The position numbers and the translations under genes are program-made. The notes beneath the pieces were generated by a model. That model had not been told where the DNA came from and did not search any database. It was given only the letters and a program-made list of their open reading frames with translations. This document shows positions 58,830 through 64,000 of a stretch of 64,000 nucleotides of DNA, piece after piece. Numbering within the stretch: position 1 is the first letter of the stretch; every line of letters starts with the position of its first letter. Source of the stretch: Cladorhizidae sp. MBARI D1340-BT2. Its lineage: Eukaryota > Porifera > Demospongiae > Poecilosclerida > Cladorhizidae. The stretch lies in assembly GCA_028752905.1 (NCBI GenBank), contig JAQNBH010000007.1, forward strand, positions 14,350,759-14,414,758. Direction: 5' to 3'.

Positions 58830-61357
58830 CAGGGCCATATTTAGGGGGGGGGGCAGGGAGGGGGCAGTCGCCCCCCCTGATATATTTGGCTACAAAATTC
58901 AGCGGCCCCCAAAAATTAGGTGGGCTTGGATGTCAAGAGTTACATAATCAGTACATGTATGATGTATAATTAATTAAAACATCACCCTGTTAATTTTAGC
59001 TGTCACGACTCAGTGTGCTAGCAGTGCAAAAAATATATTTGCTATCTGTCTGCCAGCACTTTATGCTGGAAAGCATTCCTCATTGGATGTCGATGACAAG
59101 CTAACACTCTTGACGTCCAAGTTTAAATTCCCACCTAATTTTGTGTTCCCTGTCACTTCAGGGAGAAGATTTAGTCTAAGCTGGACAGTAAATAGGCCAT
59201 GGTTGCATTATAGCTGATAGTGCATACTGCCACACCAAATCCCCGTTTTCTTCCCCCTGGGCTTTAATAAATGGAAGAAAGCTCTTGGTAAGAAGAGCAG
59301 TTTATTTGATAAGCACAAGGAAAGTGAAGCACAAGCTAGCAGATGGGAAAGCTTGTCTTTTCCTAAAAACTCAACAACCTGGTTTAGATGTTGCTTCACT
59401 AATGACCAAAGTATTGGGAATTCAGCAGGCCCATACTAAGAAGGGCATTTTGTCATTCATTGATGTGGTTGTAGCCCTTGGTAAGAGAGGCATTGCAATT
59501 GGAACAAGATCACAAAAACTAAAGATAGAAACTTCGCTTTTTTTGTGAATTGGAAGTCACAGTTTGACACAGATCTTAAAGAGCATATTCAGCATGCTGC
59601 TCAAAATGCTAGGTATACATCACCCTTAGTACAGAATACAATAATTTCCATATGCGACGGCGTTATTCGTGAGAATATTTTATCAATGTTTTCATCATAC
59701 TGGAGTCCCATGGCTGATGACTGAAGACCTTTCAAATGTGGAACATGTTAGGTTTGTTAATAAATGTGAAGTTTATGAAGATTCCTGGGGTTTATTAAAA
59801 TTGCAAAGATGGATGCTCAAATGATTGCTGATGCTTTGCTCTCTACATTTGAGCAATGGGGATTGAACATGGCTTTTCTAGTTGGTCAAGTGTATGATGG
59901 AGCCTCTGTAATGAGTTCAAGTAGAAATGGAGTACAGGCTAAAGTATCTGAAAAATATCCCCATGCCACATATGTTCATTGCCGTTCACATGTTTTGAAT
60001 CTTGCCATTTGCAGAAGTTGTACGGGTGTGATTATCCCTAACCTTTTTGATGATATCCAAAAGTTGACATGGTTTTTATCTGGTAGAGCCAAGTGTAAAG
60101 AATTTTTTTTTGAAGTTACGTCTACTGACCAAGGAAAAGAGCTTCTTGACTTCTTGAAGATGATGATGAATGAGCTTAGTGAATCTTTGACTGAAATAGA
60201 AGCAGGTATCATGTGTCTAAATTTTGTGCCACCCATTGAACTGCAAGGGTGAGGACTCTTTTAGCTCTTATAGCCCAATATGTCACATATATGCGGCTTC
60301 TAGAAGATAGCCAATTTGTTGTCACACTGGTTGTTACACAGGCAGTTCTTTGTTTCCTTAGTTTTCAATGATCCAAGCTTTACAAGATAAACAGTGTGAT
60401 CTTGCAGAAGCCTACAGGGATGTAAACACTGCAAAGAAATGCATTCAGGATGCCAGAAAAAATGACTGCTGGGAGAAAGTTTGGAGCAGAATTGACTTGT
60501 CTATTAATTTAACAATTGTGAAACTACGAACTGCTACTGTTCAGCGCCATCGAGCCAATGCAGGACATGTTAGCCAGACTTCTTCTGATTACTACAGAAT
60601 CAATGTATATTACCCCATGTCGTTGAGCAGTTAGAAACACGATTTTCCAATGAGCATAAGGAAATTATTGCAGCTGAATCTCTGATACCACTATATTTAT
60701 CCAAACTGAGTAGCAATACAACACTTCTTATTATGGGAAATTTATGTCCTTGGAAGAGAAGACTGACTTTCCTGTTGAAATAACTAAATGGAAAAAGTTT
60801 TATGGATATGTTTCCCTAAAAGGAGGCAAGGTACAGCTAGCCGTGCTCTCTATGAGTGTAATCCTCAGTCATTCCCTGCAATTAATAAAATTTTAACAGT
60901 CTTTTTAACTATACCTGTGGGAAGTGTATCTTGTGAGAGATCTTTTTCTGATCTTTGTCGTCTAAAGCTTTGGACACGTTCTTCAATGAAAGAAGAGAGG
61001 TTGAGTGAATTAGTGCTCTTGATTCATCGTGACGCTGTTATTCCATCATCAGAGAATATTTATGAAAGAAAGGCTAACTGGAGACAAGTCAGTGGGGAAA
61101 AATGAGATAACTGTCACATTCTGCAATTTTTAATCTCAGTACCGTGAACATTAAATTTTTCTGTATGTTTTTGTTGAGGTGTTCTAATGTCATGTACTCC
61201 TTCTTAGCCTTGTATATATGCACTTCACAAAATAGAAGTATAGTTTTAGCTTCTGCATACTTCACACCTATGGCTAATGGTACGCAACTGCCTCCCCAGT
61301 CAAATTTTCATAGATAATTGCCCCCCCCCAGTTCAAATTTTCCTATATACTGCCCTG
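58830..61357 (+). mobile_element. Decayed hAT transposon (ZMYM1/TTF-like transposase)
   Basis: The ends are CAGGGCCATATTTAGG and, at the right, the inverted CTATATACTGCCCTG; both are followed inward by G/C runs. GCATG flanks both ends (58825-58829, 61358-61362), five matching bases where hAT usually leaves eight. The transposase is broken by stops: an N-terminal part with LTLLTSKFKFPPNF (about 59100) and KWKKALGKKSSLFDKHKESE (about 59270); a catalytic region with VGQVYDGASVMSS and VHCRSHVLNLAI (59880-60010); and a C-terminal dimerisation region with SCERSFSDLCRLKLW (about 60928). It could not transpose itself. Confidence 0.85.
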
Positions 61358-63612
61358 GCATGTTTATGCTTACAGTTCTTATCAAAGATCTTGCAGGATT
61401 AGTCAATATGAGAATAACTGAGTGTGTTTATGGTAATTAGTAGTCTCAGGTTGCTGGTGCATCAGGTAATTTACTGACCTTGGATGTTGCAGCATTTTCT
61501 TGCAGCTATCTGCATGCAACTTTGTTCTTTGTTGTGCCATTTACTCTTTACTAAAAGCCATTCGGCATTGATTAAATCCTCTCTGCACACACTATAGGAA
61601 AGTGACAATTCATATTTATATTTGGAGGGCATAGGAAACACAATATCCTAAACTGCTCTTGAACACAGGCTGCTGCTTTTCAAAGCCAAATATTTCAGTG
61701 GAGAGGGCATACAGGAAGAAGGGTAGACCCTCCAATGATAGTGAGGGTACTTAGATGTCCAACTGATGGCTGGGGCCCTTATGGAGGATGTTTAATCTCA
61801 GGTTTCCCCTTGGCAGAACTGCTATTAGAGCCTTTTGTATGTTTAACTTGCTGACCATCAAGACTACAATTGAGTGGCTGCATTGGGCAACACTTTATAT
61901 AGAGCAGCTCTGTGGTAGACTTGATATTTTATGGCATAATATATATTCTGAACTTTGAATGGGTCAACTGACTTCAAAATAGGGAATGGTCTACCTGCAT
62001 CTTTTAAATGCAAAACATCAATGCCTAATTTAATGTAAAGTGTGCCTGAGTGATACATCTCCTTTGCGGCACCCTTATAGCTGGCTTATAATACATGTAA
62101 GATGAGGAAGATCTGAACTTGGTCGGTCAATCCACAGAATCCAAGGTAACACAAATGAAAAATTGTGAACAAGATGTAACCCAATGCCATAACCACAGCT
62201 GACTGCAAGTGTTTACAGCCTGATTGTGTATACTCAGACGAGACAGAGAAAAATAATTATTAATTTGCTGGGTATAACCTGTTTTTGCTTTCTTATCATA
62301 CTTAGTGATTCCTCTCGCATTCACTTCCTATGGATGGAAAACTGCACGAGATACAGGAACTATTTTGAGAGATATCGATGAAATGACAATGAAGATGTGA
62401 TGTATGATATGAGCCAAGATCTTGGGTAATATCTTTAGCGGATTGTTATTCAAGATCCTGTTGATCTATCGATAGATAAGATGTATGAACACAGTTTCAT
62501 TTTATGTGGTACACACCGTTGCCACTAAATTCTAGTGAGATGACTCGTACTTTGTAAGAGTTTACAAGATATTGTGCTTGTGAACTTCATTTTCACTATG
62601 TTGTATGTCCTTATATCAATGAACGGCATCTTCAAGAGAGTGTCCAGAAGTCTCTCACAGGTAGGACGGACTTGTACAGCCACCGTTATTCACTAGCAAT
62701 GGGTCCCATTATATAAGGGCCATGTTAATTTTTTCACCCTGGTGTATATGCCTCTCAGGGGTGGATCCACAATCTTAGAAAATGGTGGAAGGCTAGAATC
62801 ATGGAAGGATGAAAGGTGGAGTATATAGCATTCAGATTTTTTCCAGTGAACCACAATCTTGTAGTATAGGCCTATATTATAAATGTAAACCATGGCATGG
62901 ATTCGTCTTTACAATGGATCTAGAACTGTTGGTACTGATTGTAATGTATGGTCTGCCACATTATAAAATCTGTATTATAATTGGAGCATTTTATGATTGG
63001 AGCATTGTATGGCAAGTTTCACCTAATCATGATTACAGTCTTGTTTTCTTTCTTTTTGCAAATACAGCTTTCATTTTTAAATGACAAATTAGTTATGTTA
63101 ATGTAAATTCTAAGGATACTTGCAACACTGAAAATATGTGATGCCATCCATTCAACTTTCCCTTCACAATTTTTTTCAATACAATAATGCATATACCAAG
63201 AACATTAAATTGTTTTGAAAGAGTAATGGTTATGATGACTAGACTGGGTAGTGAGTGACAAGTTCCTTTAAGTCCCTCCATGTAGAAGAATTATTACCAC
63301 AAACAGCATAGGATAACTGGCTGTGATAGTTGAGCTTCCAGAGACAAGTTCTAGATGTGGCGTACTATTCTCTAATAATTCTATTTCAACAACAACAACA
63401 AAAAGAACAAATAAATAATAACAAAATGATAATGTTAGCATGTGGTGACAAAGGCAATGTTATAATGGGCGCTTGATGAAACTCAAATTACAGTTATACA
63501 CTTTATTACACAGAAAAGACCCAACTCAATACTATCCAAATAGTATAGAGTTCCAAAAAGAACTGGCCACACGAGAAAGCAATTAGAATGTCCTATATAT
63601 ATGTGACCAGTC
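61358..63612. other. Stretch without a recognised gene
   Basis: Only short frames are visible. A CAGGGGTGGATCCAC word at about 62757, reminiscent of a hAT end, has no partner that I can find. AAC and AAAT-rich simple sequence lies near 63385-63425. Confidence 0.4.
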
Positions 63613-64000
63613 CAGGGGGGTAGGAAGATCATTTGAGGTGGGGGTGCCACAATTTATCTGTCCCATTTTAGATTGATTATGTATGTTCATGTAATAATAT
63701 TGTGGAAAAAAAGTATTTTGAAAAACAGAAGGTATGTTATCTTAATCACAAAACATTCCAAAGTAGTTTGATTGGTGGAAATAAATGCCTTAGTAAGTTT
63801 ACACAAGTCAAGTTTGTCATTGTGAGTGTACAACAGAAATAAATTGTTCAGCCTACAATTGGTCATTGTGCTTCTAAGATATGTTTTAAGCCTGTGCGTA
63901 GAAGAAAAAGACCTTTCTGCAGTTGCACTTGTTACAGGAAAAGTGAAGTAGATTCTCAGCAATTTATGTTAGCATTTAAAGGCCATCCCTTGAAAGCATT
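63613..64000 (-). mobile_element. hAT transposon, 3' end, truncated by the window edge
   Basis: Starting at the CAGGGGGGTAGGAAG terminus (63613), the minus strand encodes the C-terminal hAT dimerisation domain: YFTFPVTSATAERSFSSTHR, then LKTYLRSTMTNCRLNNLFLL (63830-63960). The frame continues to the right end of the window without a stop in the part visible, so the transposase may be intact outside. It is a different family from the element at 58830. Confidence 0.75.

Noticed and set aside
62757..62830. hAT terminus (CAGGGGTGGATCCAC)
   Set aside because: No matching inverted end or target duplication was found within a reasonable distance.
1..64000. tRNA or rRNA genes
   Set aside because: I looked for cloverleaf-like arms and B-box words and found none convincing; only the tRNA-complementary primer-binding site is present.

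Overview
The window looks like nuclear DNA of a metazoan. It is AT-rich and gene-poor, has spliceosomal introns, and is crowded with eukaryotic transposable elements (a Ty3/Gypsy LTR element, two kinds of reverse-transcriptase relic, hAT elements, short inverted-repeat elements, a solo LTR). A demosponge or another early-branching marine invertebrate is my guess, from the style of the divergent tyrosine kinase and the RT relics. That guess is inference and nothing in the window proves it.

Layout. Positions 1-6208 and 51816-57015 are two direct copies of one ~5.2 kb duplicated block. They differ by a ~1 kb presence/absence segment and a short internal inversion. A third, more diverged piece of the block is split between 6395-6622, 11330-11620 and 14490-14720, because an intact Ty3/Gypsy element (6623-11329, with LTRs that read as identical) and a decayed RT element (about 11790-14440) sit inside it. 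Inverted fragments of the block lie at 22315-22770 and 33480-34620. From 15 to 33 kb a minus-strand tyrosine-kinase locus is tandemly duplicated: a dead copy (18090-21232) and a copy whose nine exons join in phase into a 495-aa protein (24156-32274). That protein has Asn in place of both catalytic Asp residues (HRN and NFG), so it should be a pseudokinase. Pieces of the kinase locus and its upstream region recur at 3363-3720, 15360-15780, 54180-54490 and 57026-58110.

From 36.0 to 39.3 kb lies a decayed CR1/L2-like LINE on the minus strand. From 40488 to at least 45077 lies a plus-strand secreted phospholipase B-like (GDSL) gene with an FN3-like module. Its GDSL Ser reads Phe and its DxxH Asp reads Tyr, so it too looks like a pseudoenzyme. 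Two minisatellites follow (48.3-49.3 and 50.2-50.6 kb). A decayed hAT element occupies 58830-61357 and another hAT end runs off the window at 64000.

Most notable observations: a textbook -1 frameshift signal between gag and pol (GGGAAAC, 6-nt spacer, 11-bp stem, possible pseudoknot); a gag start codon embedded in the tRNA primer-binding site; a dispersed ~80-100 bp repeat with a hammerhead-like CUGAUGA-stem-GAAA arrangement; two host genes that each look catalytically dead; and a repeatedly shuffled duplicated block that carries kinase fragments. All coordinates and splice sites were read by eye, so positions of diffuse repeat boundaries are good to roughly tens of bases.
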